Source: Bufo bufo (taxonomy: Eukaryota > Chordata > Amphibia > Anura > Bufonidae). Taken from it: DNA of 64,000 nt. The notes below the pieces were generated by a model. It ran no database searches. It was not told where the DNA came from and saw only the letters and a program-made list of their open reading frames with translations. Each line of letters begins with the position of its first letter. The first letter of the stretch is position 1. Both the position numbers and the translations under genes were made by a program. The stretch spans positions 745,737,146 to 745,801,145 of the forward strand of contig NC_053389.1 of the NCBI RefSeq assembly GCF_905171765.1, read 5' to 3'. Of this stretch, positions 32,831-43,639 are shown piece by piece.

Positions 32831-34098
32831 TGCATCTACATAACTTTGGCGGATCCACCGCGAGTGCAGGGGCTTATTAATAAATGACCCCTGCATGTTT
32901 TATTATGTAGTATTTTTCGTATTCCCAGCAATGCCCAGTGTAGAACTCACTGGTGGTCTCCATGATGAATGCGTCCCATGTGGTTCCCAGCCACTTTTGG
33001 AACCCCGGAAGTTTATTTCTGTGATGAGGGAAACTGAATATGAATTTATTTGAGTCATTCCAGAATGATTAGAAAGAGCTAATGGGACAAATAAAATTTG
33101 CTGACAACCAACTGCAAAGCTGCTTTATGTAATTACTCAGATTTATTTGATGACAGAACCCATCTCTTCTTCTCACTAAGTCACCTTTAAAGATGTTCTT
33201 CTCCATTGACTTCCCCCAGAAGTAATGTCGCAGCCTGAAATATTTATTTGGTTATTAATGCTTCTGCAAGCGAAATACAACATGCTAATTTAATGGCATA
33301 ATAGCGAATGTGACACTCGTTCTGCTAATATTCTCACATTGGGACCAGCTGAATAACACTTACACTCAGACCTGCTATCTTGACAGACTTATTAGATCCT
33401 CTTCTGTCTCCTCTAATCATTTAAATGCCGCAGTAAACTCATCGCTACTGATGGGGCTACATTACGAGAAGAGAAATGATGATGGGGTCCTCTCCGCACT
33501 CATACCTACAGAGACTGAAAGATGAAGAAGATTGATGCTTAGTTTAGTTAGAAAAATTCTATAACAAACGAGACAAGGCAGAAAGCTTTCTTCTGTATAC
33601 TGTAAGGCCTAGTATAATAGGGTTAAACTGTTGGTGTCTCATGAGTTACACTTCCTAGAGGATCCTAACATAAACGGGTGGATGCTGTACAGACAAAAAT
33701 GCACAGTAAAGCTTCAAATTAAAGGAGTTATCCAGAATTTTAACCCCTTCCACCTGTATGCATTTGGGGCCTCAGTGACCAATTTTTCACATTTTTCTTC
33801 ATCTCATTCCAAGAGCTATAACGTTTTTATTTTTCAGTCGATGTAGGTGTATGAGGGCTTATGTTTTGCAGGTCAAGTTGCAGTGTTTTTTTATGGCATC
33901 ATTTTGAGGTACACATAGCTTACTGGTTAACATTTATTTGCACTTTCTGGAGGAATGGGGGAAAAAACGATATGGCCACTGAGTTTTTACGTTGTAAAGA
34001 TTGCTGTAGCGCAGTGTATAATATTGTCAGTAGTAGTACTATACCTGCAGGAGCTATTTGACATGCCAGAGAGGCACAGCCAGCTGCCAACCAAAGAC
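32831..34098. other. Interval without recognisable gene
   Basis: Unique-looking DNA with no gene. A single ttaaaggagttatcc string near 33720 resembles the start of the TTAA elements but no partner end was found. Confidence 0.4.
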
Positions 34099-34335
34099 AT
34101 CAGAACTAGGCTTGAGCGAACCCGAACCCGATTTTTGGACCCCGGACCTGAACACGAACTTTTCAGTAAAAGTTTGGGTTCGAGTTCGGTGTTTGGCGAG
34201 TTAATGGCACTTTTTGAAAGGTTGCAGAACAGCCAATCAACAAGCGTTTAACTCGTGTGCCCTTAGAAGCCATCACAGCCATGCCTGACTAATGGCATGG
34301 CTGTGATTGGCCAGTGCAGCATGTGACCCAGCCTC

Positions 34336-34342
34336 TATATAA
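34336..34342 (+). promoter_or_regulatory. TATA box of hAT-1 copy 2
   Basis: tatataa sits 229 bp inside the left end. The same box is conserved in copy 3 (46635-46641, minus strand), which supports a promoter role. Confidence 0.6.
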
Positions 34343-34554
34343 GCTGGAGTCACGTAGCGCTGCATGTCACTCTTCTGTGCTTAGTGGAGGGATAGGATGT
34401 TGCTGCTGTGAGGGAGAGAATAGGACAGAATCTTTAATCAGAAGTGCTTGTTAACTCAGCGATCTACCTAGATTTTGTGGGTGCAGTGCACAAATCTTTT
34501 TACCCTGCCCTGATCACAGTGACCCATTTTATGCAAGTTCTGTGCTCCAGCACA

Positions 34555-35225
34555 GCATATGTGCATTTGTGACAGTCAAATACAAGGTTTAAATACTGCA
34601 GTTATATTCAGTGTTTAAAAAAACACAATTTTTTTGCAAGACCCTACATCTGGGGCCTTTGCTGCATTTGTCACAGTGAAATACAAGCTTTAAATACTGC
34701 AATTATATTCTGGGTTTAAAAAAAACACCTATTTTTTGCAAGACCCTACATATGGGGCCTTTGCTGCATTTGTCACAGTGAAATACAAGCTTTAAATACT
34801 GCAATTATATTCTGGGTTTAAAAAAACACCGATTTTTTGCAAGATGATACATTTTGGGTACTTTGCTGAATTTTTGACAGTCAAATACAAGCGTTAAATA
34901 CTGCAATTATATTCTGGGTTTAAAAAAACACCCATTTTTTGCAAGACCCTACATCTGGGGCCTTTGCTGCATTTGTCACAGTGAAATACAAGCTTTAAAT
35001 ACTGCAATTATATTTTAGGTTTTAAAAAAAACACCCATTTTGGGCAAGATATACATTGCGGCCTTTGCTGCATTTCTGACAATTCCAATACAGCATTAGA
35101 TACTGCTGTTATTTTCTGGTTTTAAAAAACAACCATTTTGTGCAAGATCCTACATTTGGGGCCTTTGGTGAAATTTGTCAGTCAAATACAACCAGTCAAT
35201 ACTGCAGCACATTGTGGTTGACAAA
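34555..35225. repeat. 100-bp leader array of hAT-1 copy 2 (about seven units)
   Basis: Units of about 100 bp carry tttgctgcatttgtcacagt, gaaatacaagctttaaatac, attatattctgggttt and cgattttttgcaagacccta. The same array in copy 3 (45600-46340) reads on the other strand. Confidence 0.9.
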
Positions 35226-35502
35226 TTAAAAAATTTTGTGACCGTGAAGTAATTGTATACAATTTGCCTGTCACACTGTTGTGTGACTCAATAAATTTTT
35301 TATCTTATGACACCGGCACTGCCTTACCCTCAGTGAACTTAATTGTTGACTATTGGCGGTTACATTGTCGCCTGACATAAACCATCTGTTAGTTTGAGTG
35401 GGTGAATGCAAAGAATGAGAGAGAGCGTCAAATAAGGGATGTGGCCCCAGTCGTAGTGCTGCTGGTGGAGCTCCTGTTGCAGGGAGAGGACGTGGTCAAT
35501 GT

Positions 35503-37200
35503 GTGCCAGCTACACGCACAAGTGAAACACCTTCCTCAGGTGCGAGTAGGCGACAGAACCTTCAGCATTATTTGGTAGGGCCGAATGCGGCTCTACGAAT
35601 GGTGAGGCCAGAACAAATACAGGCTATAGTAGATTGGGGGGCTGACAGTGCCTCCAGTTCCTTCACATTGTTTCCCACTCAGTCTCCTGCTGAAACATCA
35701 GAGTTAGCACCTGCAGCCCATGGCCATCAGGCTTTTACCTCACCCCCTTGCAAATCAGCCAAGCAGTCTCTTCTGCTTTTTGATGTCTCTGTTAGGAGGG
35801 TTTCCCAGGGCCATCCACATAGCCCTGCCCCAGAAGTGGAAGATATTGACTGCACCAATGCCCAACCACTTATGTTTCAGGATAAGTACATGTCACGACC
35901 ATGTTTATGGCTGTGACTTCTTGGGAGCCGCATACAGTTGCCCGCGGTTTGGGTTGTAGTGTCAAACCGCAGCTGGAGCATAATGTTGTTTTGCCTCAAG
36001 TGCGGTTGAGGCGGACAACAGGTATGTGTGCGGTTTCCTTGGAGTTGTGTGCGTGTATGTATGCACTTTTGTATGTCTGTGTGCACTCTGTTTTATGTTG
36101 GTGTGCACTGACATCTTCCTTCAACTGTGGTTGCCCGTGGCAACGTTTGGTTGTAGTGTGTACATGTGGTGGCAAGTGTCCCGGCCTTCGGGCTGACTCC
36201 CAGGACATGGTTGCCACCCATGTCGTTGCCTGCGGCAACAGCCACAGTGTGTTACTGAGTTGGACACTTTCCCTTTTAATTTATGTTTCCCTTCCCTGGT
36301 GCTGGAAGGGTTAACTCCCTTCCAGTGTGTCTGTGAGTCACTGGGTGTGTCGACTGTTGGGTGTGGCTTCTTGGCCTATATAGCCTCACTGTTATCCCAG
36401 GTCTGAGGGTTGCTTCAGCCATGCTTAGCTGGAGCAGCCTCCTGTTGTATTCTACCTGCCAGTGAGAGCCACCCTTGTGATCATAAACATTATGTCACAT
36501 TTAAGTCTATGTCAAGTTAATGTGTGATGTCTATTTGATGTTTTCCTTTCCTATGTTGTTTTGTGCAGCTTATGGATCTGGATTCCTGTGTGCAAGGGAT
36601 CCAGTCAGCAAGGCTGTGGCAGGTAGGTGGAACTATTTAGTTCGCCTGCCATATCCGTAAGTCTGTTTTAGTTCCCTTGTTCCTTGCAGCTTGGCCATTG
36701 AGACCCCTGTTCCTCCGTATTCAGAAGGAACAGGTTGTCTTATCTTGACTCCTAGTCCAGGGACCTGCCGGAGGGTGAGACAGGGATCCGAGGTTCCTGC
36801 GCACGGGTCCTCCTACCTTAAAGGTCGGCCCGTGCAGCTAGGAGTTAGGGTCAGGTTAGGTGACCTGCTCCCTAATCCTGTTGTCCTGGTCGAGCAGCCA
36901 TAACATCATCTGGCATCGCACGGCTGAGGGTTTTCCCCATCCTCAGCCGTGACAGTACATGGGAGGACCACTGCAGCACATCTCGGATGATGACGAAACA
37001 CAGGTGCCAACTGCTGTGGCTTTCTGTAGTGTGCAGACCGATAAGAAGGGCAGGGGTGAAGACTGGGGGAAGATGATGTGGAGGACGAAGAGGTCTCGAC
37101 CCCACATGGAATCAAGGTCATGCGAGTGACCTGTCTAGTTCGGAGAAAGAGGCGGTGGTCGCACAGAACCAACAGCACAGCAAAAGAGGGAGCAGGGTGC
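35503..37200 (+). pseudogene. hAT-1 N-terminal coding region, copy 2, split by an insertion
   Basis: Starts MPATRTSETPSSGASRRQNL at 35503 and stays open to the inserted element at 35892. After 36954 it continues with the text equivalent to copy 3 (DEYMGRPTQHVSD-like, then an acidic stretch) but with stops. It ends near 37200 where the 90-bp array begins, just before the BED finger would follow. The N-terminal region is of unknown function. Copy 3 has the corresponding protein at 45418-44936. Confidence 0.75.
35892..36953. mobile_element. Non-autonomous element inserted in hAT-1 copy 2 (about 1.06 kb)
   Basis: Ends read GTCACGACC and GGC...CGTGAC in complement. Both sides carry agtacat(g) (35885-35892, 36954-36961), and the matching site in copy 3 has this string only once (about 45015-45022). 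The target duplication is 7 or 8 bp depending on how the terminal G is counted. The interior includes cttccctggtgctggaaggg, also present in the 10.1-kb element. There is no transposase. Confidence 0.8.
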
Positions 37201-37204
37201 AAAA

Positions 37205-37560
37205 GCGTCTGTTACATTCTTGGGTGACATTTTACCATTTTTGCCATGAATAAACCCCTGATCTGCAAATTTAAAAAAAATCGTCTGTTATATTGCCAGG
37301 TGCCATTTTATCAATTTTTCCGTATACAAACCCCTGCTCTGCATAGGTGACAGGGACCTAATTTTTGTAAAATCGTCTGTTCAATTGGTGGGTGACATGA
37401 ACACAATTTTGCCGTGAATAAAACCCATGCTCTGCATAGTTCACAGGGACCCAAAATTTTTTAAATTATCTGTTCTATTGGTGGGTGACATTAACCCATT
37501 TTTGCCAATGAAAAACCCCTGCTCTTCATAGGTGACAGGGACTTAAATTTCAAAAATTTG
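37205..37560. repeat. 90-bp tandem array of hAT-1 copy 2 (about four units)
   Basis: Units carry ctgttctattggtgggtgac, ttttgccgtgaataaaaccc and ctctgcataggtgacaggga. They are diverged relatives of the 92-bp unit of copy 1, in the same relative place between N- and C-terminal transposase text. Confidence 0.85.
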
Positions 37561-38055
37561 TCTTTAATTGACGCTTGCCCCCTCTTTTCATTCGATTGTT
37601 CCACTTTGCTAACTTGTCCCACATTTCCGCTCAATCACATTTCAGCATTGACCTCCCCTTGGATGTGGTATCCCTTTCTCACAGCTCCCTCTCCGGCCTG
37701 GAACCCTGATTCCCCGCTACCCGTGATCACCATGGTAGGCGCAGAAAAGAACATCGAAAGTTGATAGAGCAGATATCCAATTGGATTGTGGACGTCACGG
37801 GGACGTGCGACATGGTTGAGCAGTATGTGTGCACACGCCTACACATACTGACTGATGGGTCTGCCCCCTTCAACTTCTGGGTCTCCAAATTGGGCACATG
37901 GCCTGAGCTTGCCCTTTACACCTTGAAGGTTCTGGCCTGCCCTGCAGCCAGTGTATTGTCCGAACGTTTGTTTAGCACGGCTGAAGGTGGTTATCACAGG
38001 TTATATTTTCCAATGTTTTGGGGTCTACCCAAATTTAAACAAAAAATAAAATAAT
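37561..38055 (+). pseudogene. hAT-1 transposase C-terminal fragment, copy 2
   Basis: A frame from about 37761 encodes MIEQISNWIVDVTGTCDMVE and then FWVSKLGTWPELALYTLKVL with ACPAASVLSERLFSTAEGG. This is the hAT dimerisation region, in a short and partly degenerate form. The catalytic core that should precede it is absent. Confidence 0.8.
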
Positions 38056-38727
38056 AAAATAAAGTAAAAAACAAAGCAAAAACCAGTGTTGGCTACCTCC
38101 TCCTCCACCGCCGCTTCCACCTACACCGCCACATCCACCGCCTCCTCAACCTCCTACTCCATATGGACCTCCTCCTCCTAGATCAAGATTATTATTTTTC
38201 ATTTTTACGTATTTTATGTTATTTTAAGTCATTTCCCTATTCACCATTTGTTTTGTAGAGCACTTGCCATGCTCCTAACCACATTTTGCTGCCATTTGCA
38301 GCCCTCTAGCCCTTTTCAATGACTTTTTTAGAGCATTTTAGTGCTCCAAGTTCGGGACCCTATTGACTTCAATGGGGTTCGGGTTTGGGGTCAAGTTTGG
38401 GTAAGTTCGGGTCCCGAACTCGAACTTTTTTGTGAAGTTCGCTGAACCCGTCGTACCCGAACATCCAGGGTATCCGCTCCACTCTAATCAGAACCCCACA
38501 ATCTTATTCTAAACCGCTAGATGCACAGACTCCATTGGCATCCAAGGGATTAAAACAGACCCGATCCAGGCCATTAGAGCAGGAGGATGGCTGTCATATG
38601 AGAGTCAGGATCGTGCTTTTGGCTGTACGGGTGACCCATTCAGTGCTTATTCTAGACCACCGCAAAATGGAGGTGGCTTAGAAATAAGGCCATTAATGAC
38701 CACCACAAAAACACGTATCAGTGGTAA

Positions 38728-39081
38728 TTAAGGGGTTATTATTGATTGCCTATCCTCAGATAGGCCAGCAATATTTTATTGGTGGGGGTCAGACACCCCA
38801 CACCCCTGCAGGTTAAGCTGTTTCAGAGTAGCTCTAGTGCTGGAAGTCAGTGTGAGAGATACGCACGTGACTGCAGAGCGGCTATCATTCACTTCAATGG
38901 GAGCATAGCTGCAGTTACCAGCTCTGTCCATTACACAATGGATGGAGCTGTGTAGTTCTGGTGATGGAGGTACACTAAAAGAGCTGGTCGGCAGGGATGA
39001 GTGGAGTCGTACTCCTGTTGATATTGATGGCCTATCCGGAGGACGGACCATCAATATGAACATCCTGTATAAATCCTTTAA
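38728..39081. mobile_element. TTAA-flanked MITE (354 bp)
   Basis: Starts TTAAGGGGTTATTATTGATT and ends gtataaatcctttaa. TTAA is present at both ends. The inside has cctatcctcagatagg and gcctatccggagg-like short inverted parts. T2-MITE or piggyBac-like. Confidence 0.6.
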
Positions 39082-39578
39082 TGCAGTTTTATCTGCAGAG
39101 TAAATACATGTTTTAAAAGTGTTTCATCTGTAATTACCTAAAAAATACCTAGCAGTAATTCATAGGGGGGGAAAAAACTTTCACACATGGCAGATTTTGC
39201 TTCCCTGTTAAATCACTTCCATTCATCTGAATAGAGCTTTTAGAAATCCATGCGCTCGCCTCCAAAACAACCCCACTTAGATAAATTGAACTGAATTTCA
39301 CTCGCAGAAAGTTCTAAAGAAAAGGTGTGAAGGAACCTAAACACACGTTTTTGCTACACAATTTCTGTCTATTCAGTACAATTGTAGTTCGTATACACCC
39401 AAAAGGTTTCCTGATTACAGCTCTGCCCAATAGCATCAGATGGGTCTATTTACCCTTTAGTTGCTCTGTTCTTCTTTTTGAGGGGAAAATAACCTACATA
39501 GAAAATGCCAGACCGCTGGTACTAAATTGATCTTTATTACAAAATTACATTAGACAACATACATGATTAAAAGAATCA
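39082..39578. other. Interval without recognisable gene
   Basis: Unique-looking DNA; only short frames without motif. Confidence 0.4.
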
Positions 39579-39586
39579 GTGCAGGA

Positions 39587-41075
39587 CAGTGCTTTAAGTG
39601 GGCCAAAAGAGGTGCCGGTACTCTATTAGGCGCCGGTGCTCCCCCCCCCTGCACATCAGACCCCCCCCATCACACACATATATATTAGTTCCTCTATGTA
39701 CCAGTACAGTACCCCCCCACCACCGCACATTCGTTCCTCTCTGTACCAGTACCCCCCTGCACATCAGACCCCCCCCCCCACTCATCACACACACACACAT
39801 TAATTCCTCTCTGTACCAGTACCCCCCTGCCAGGGGGGTACTGGTACAGAGAGGAATTAATGTGTGTGTGTGTGTGATGAGGGGGGGGTCTGATGTGCAG
39901 GGGGGGTACTGGTTCAGAGAGGAACGAATGTGCGGTGGGGGGGGGGGGGGGGTACTGGTACATAGAGGAACTAATATATATGTGTGTGATGGGGGGTCTG
40001 ATGTGCAGAGGGGTACTGGTACAGAGAGGCACTAATGTGTGGTGGTGGTGGGGGGGGGGGGGGTACTGGTAAAGAGAGGAACTAATGTGTGTGATGAGGG
40101 GGGGGGGGTCTGATGTGCAGGGGGGGTACTGGTACAGAGAGGAACGAATGGGCGGTGGTGGGGGGGGGGGTCCTGGTACATAGAGGAACTAATATATATG
40201 TGTTGTGATGGGGGTCTGATGTGCAGAGGGGTACTGGTACAGAGAGGCACTAATGTGTGGTGGTGGTGGGGGGGGGGGTACTGGTAAAGAGAGGAACTAA
40301 TGTGTGTGATGAGGGGGGGGGGGTCTGATGTGCAGGGGGGTACTGGTACAGAGAGGAACGAATGTGCGGTGGTGGGGGGGGGGTCCTGGTACATAGAGGA
40401 ACTAATATATATGTGTGTGATGGGGGGGTCTGATGTGCAGGGGCCCCCTACACATCAGACCCCACCCATCAGACACATATATATTAGTTCCTCTATGTAC
40501 CAGTACCCCCCCCCCCCCCCCCCCCACCACCACCGCACATTCGTTCCTCTCTGTACCAGTACCCCCCTGCACATCAGCCCCCCCCCCCCCCCTCATCACA
40601 CACATTAATTCCTCTCTGTACCAGTACCCCCCTGCCAGGGGGGGGGGGGTACTGGTACAGAGAGGAACTAATGTGTGTGGGGGGAGGGGGGGTGCCTACT
40701 CTTCAGAAGTTGGATTCCAAAGCAAAGTCGATGTTCTTTGCTGCACCGTCCGACTCCTGACTCCAAGGAGGACCAGTCACTGGTCGCCGCACTGATCGCT
40801 CCTCAGTCACAGGCGCGCGGGAAGGAGTTGACGTCACCTAACGTGAGGTCAACTCCCTGCCTGCGCCAGCCTGAGCCGTACTCTGCAACGACCCGCCCCC
40901 CTCCACTAGCTGCCTAGCCAACGACATTAGGGAGGAGATACTGCCAGCTCTCCGCTGCGCTCCGGTACCGGAAACCCACGTACTGGGCGCACGGAGAGGT
41001 GCTGGTACTCTCCAGGGCAATTTTTGGAAGTGGCGGTACTGAGTACCGCCGCGTTCCGGCCCACTTCAAGCACTG
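39587..41075. mobile_element. G/C-skewed non-autonomous hAT-like element (1489 bp)
   Basis: Ends read CAGTGCTTTAAGTGGGCC and, reversed, CAGTGCTTGAAGTGGGCC. A perfect 8-bp duplication gtgcagga flanks it (39579-39586, 41076-41083). The inside is dominated by a G-run tandem array with inverted flanks (39640-40665). No transposase is present. The apparent frames are low-complexity. Confidence 0.9.
39640..40665. repeat. G-run tandem array with inverted flanks
   Basis: Units of about 60 bp hold gtactggtacagagaggaac, taatgtgtgtgatga, a run of 7-14 G, and tctgatgtgcag. The middle part (39835-40440) is G-rich on the plus strand. The left (39640-39830) and right (40441-40635) parts are the same units inverted, so C-rich. 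The G runs could form G-quadruplexes. Confidence 0.9.
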
Positions 41076-41083
41076 GTGCAGGA

Positions 41084-41477
41084 GATAAAAAGCAACATCA
41101 CTGGAGGAGACATACAGTGAACGGAGTCCCTATCCTTAAACATGATATTCAGAAGAGATGGTTATGCAAACATGAAAACATACATAGTGGGGAAAAGGGA
41201 CATTTACCCATACAAAGTCTCCTCCAGGATGGCGCCAACCCCAACGCGCGTTTCGGCGTACCTTCGTCTGGGGGTGGTTCTTTTTGAGGGGATTCACACT
41301 TCATTTCAGAGTTTGCTGCAAAATCTAGGAATTTTGACATGATTTTGTTAAAACTACGTCAGAAAACTAGAAATAATGACAGCGCGTTACTGCATCTTTA
41401 CACCAACAATGTTTGTAACTACTTAGAGAAGAGAAAAGAAAAGCATTTGAAAATCTTTCTACATTTTTGTATGGCTT
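41084..41477. other. Interval with a possible repeat fragment
   Basis: The text caacgcgcgtttcggcgtac and cttcgtctggggg near 41243-41275 resembles a phrase common in frog dispersed repeats. No gene is seen. Confidence 0.4.
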
Positions 41478-42251
41478 TTAAAGGGCTTCTGTCACCCCAC
41501 TAAACAGTTTTTTTAATTTTTTTTGGTTACTTATAATCCCTATACTGCGATTTATCCATACATACTGTAATTAATCATTTTGGTTCAGCAGATTCTGTTA
41601 AAAACTTACTTTTAAAATATGCAAATTACCTTGCTACCAGCAAGTAGGGCGGCTACTTGCTGGTAGCAGCCGCATCCTCCTCTCATAAAGACGCCCCCTC
41701 CGCATGTTGATTGACAGGGCCAGCGGACGGGATCTTTCTCTGCTGGCCGTTTGCTATTAAGATCTCGCGCCTGCGCCGTAACGGTATTCAGTCGGCGCAG
41801 GCGCACTGAGAGGCGGACGCTCGCTCGGCCGCTCCATCCTCAATGCGCCTGCGCTGATGACGTCACATCTACACCCGGCGCAGGCGCATTGAGGAAGGAG
41901 CGCCCGAGCGAGCGTCCTCCTCTCAGTGCGCCTGCGCCGACTGAAGACAGGTACGCGCAGGCGCCAGATTTTGAATGCACACAAGGCCAGCAGAGAAAGA
42001 TCCCGTACGCTGGCCCTGTCAATCAACATGCGGAGGGGGCGTCTTTAGGATAGGAGGATGCGGCTACTACCAGCAAGTAGCCGCCCTACTTGCTGGTAGC
42101 AAGGTAATTTGCATATTTTAAAAGTACGTTTTTACCAGAATCTGCTGAACCAAAATGATTAATTACAGTATGTATGGATAAATCGCAGTATAGGGATTAT
42201 AAGTAACCAAAAAAAAAAAAACTGTTTAGTGGGGTGACAGAAGCCCTTTAA
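41478..42251. mobile_element. TTAA-flanked fold-back element (774 bp)
   Basis: Starts TTAAAGGGCTTCTGTCACCC and ends in its complement; TTAA flanks both ends. Inverted arms of over 300 bp (41478-41800 and 41930-42251) surround a GC-rich centre that has its own inverted ggcgcaggcgca motifs. T2-MITE/piggyBac-like. It has no coding capacity. Confidence 0.85.
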
Positions 42252-42320
42252 GCCACATTCACACAGGGTCCCTACCATTCCATGTTATGGAACTGTAGGT
42301 GTTCTGTATTCCACCATATA

Positions 42321-42486
42321 GGGGGAGATTTATCAAACTGGTGCAAAGTAGAACTGGCTTAGTTGCCCATAGCAACCAATCCGATTCCACCTTTCTCTTT
42401 CCAATGGAGATGTGAAAAATTCAAAATGAAGTTGCTATGGGCAACTAAGCCAGTTCTACTTTACACCAGTTTGATAACTCTCCCCC
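42321..42486. mobile_element. Short fold-back MITE (166 bp)
   Basis: Starts GGGGGAGATTTATCAAACTG and ends in its complement. Arms carry ctggcttagttgcccatagc. The flanks are ata on both sides (42318-42320, 42487-42489), a 3-bp target duplication. Confidence 0.75.
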
Positions 42487-42489
42487 ATA

Positions 42490-43161
42490 GTGTCTCTAAA
42501 TGGAACTGTATGTACATACCAATTAAAGTAATGCATATAGGGAAGAATACCTCTGTAATGTGTGTGACTGCACTGAGGTGCATATGGAGATTCCGTATGA
42601 GGCTTGTATTACAGATAAGTACACCATTAAACCTTAATTTGGCCATTTGCATATGCTCTATGTAGACATGAGAAAAGTGATCATGAAATTCAGAAATTCA
42701 AATAACCAGGAGTGGGTTCAAATAAACAGAAGAGGCACACATCTTTCCATTATAATGTTTCACTGTAAGGTTCACCCCTGGTTGTGACTTACAAATACCG
42801 ATGTAAAATACTGACCAAATACTGACCCTGGGAAAATGGCTGGGGCATCCAAGTATTAGAGTGCACTCTTTTGTAAAGAAAAAGTAAATGGCAATATGTC
42901 AGTACATGCAAGAGTTTCTACCTATGCAGTTAAATTAAAAACAAGAAGTTATAACAAGGAAAAGAGCAGGCACACCACCTGTTGAGCCTCCCTACTTGAC
43001 GTTTTTTTTACGTTTTTTTAAAAACAAGAAGTGTTAATAGTTTCAATTTAAATGTATTCGGCACAAGGACAATGACCCCAAACATAAAGCAAATGTCATC
43101 AGTGTAAAAAAGAACAAGGACTCTTGGAATTGATGATATAGCTCCTACAAAGCCCTCATTA
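42490..43161. other. Interval without recognisable gene
   Basis: AT-rich, no motif found. Confidence 0.4.
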
Positions 43162-43639
43162 GTGTTGAGTAGAGTTGAGCGGATACCTGGATGTTTGGGT
43201 TCGACAGGTTCGGCCGAACTTCACAAAAAAGTTTGAGTTCGGGACCCAAACTTGACCCGAACTTGACCCCGAACCCGAACCCCATTGAAGTTAATGGGGA
43301 CCCGAACTTTTGAGCACTAAAATGGCTCTATAAATTTCATGGAAAGGGCTAGAGGGCTGCAAATGCCAGCAAAATATGGTTAAGAGCAAGGCAAGTGCTC
43401 TGCAAACAAATGTGGATAGGGAAATGACTTCAAATAACATAAAATACGTAAAAATAAAAAATAATAATCTTGATCTAGGAGGACGAGGTCCATATGGAGT
43501 AGGAGATTGAGGAGGCGGTGGATGTGGTGGTGTAGGTGGAAGCGGCGGTGGAGGAGGTAGCCTACACTGGTTTTTGGTTTTACATTTTTTATATTTTTTT
43601 TAAATTAGGGTACACCCCAAAACATTGGGAAATATAACC

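Larger units (their letters stand above)
34107..38486 (+). mobile_element. hAT-1 transposon, copy 2 (end to end, 4380 bp including a 1.06-kb insert)
   Basis: Ends read TAGGCTTGAGCGAACCC and, reversed, TAGAGTGGAGCGGATACC. A perfect 8-bp target duplication atcagaac flanks it (34099-34106, 38487-38494). In order it has a TATA box, a 100-bp leader array, an N-terminal coding region broken by a secondary element (35892-36953), a 90-bp array (37205-37560), a C-terminal transposase piece and a 3' tail with a proline-coding-like C-rich run (38090-38185). The BED finger and catalytic core are missing. Confidence 0.9.

Noticed and set aside
39594..40795. Proline/threonine-rich and Gly/Val-rich frames on both strands
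   Set aside because: Low-complexity translation of the G-run array with its inverted copies.
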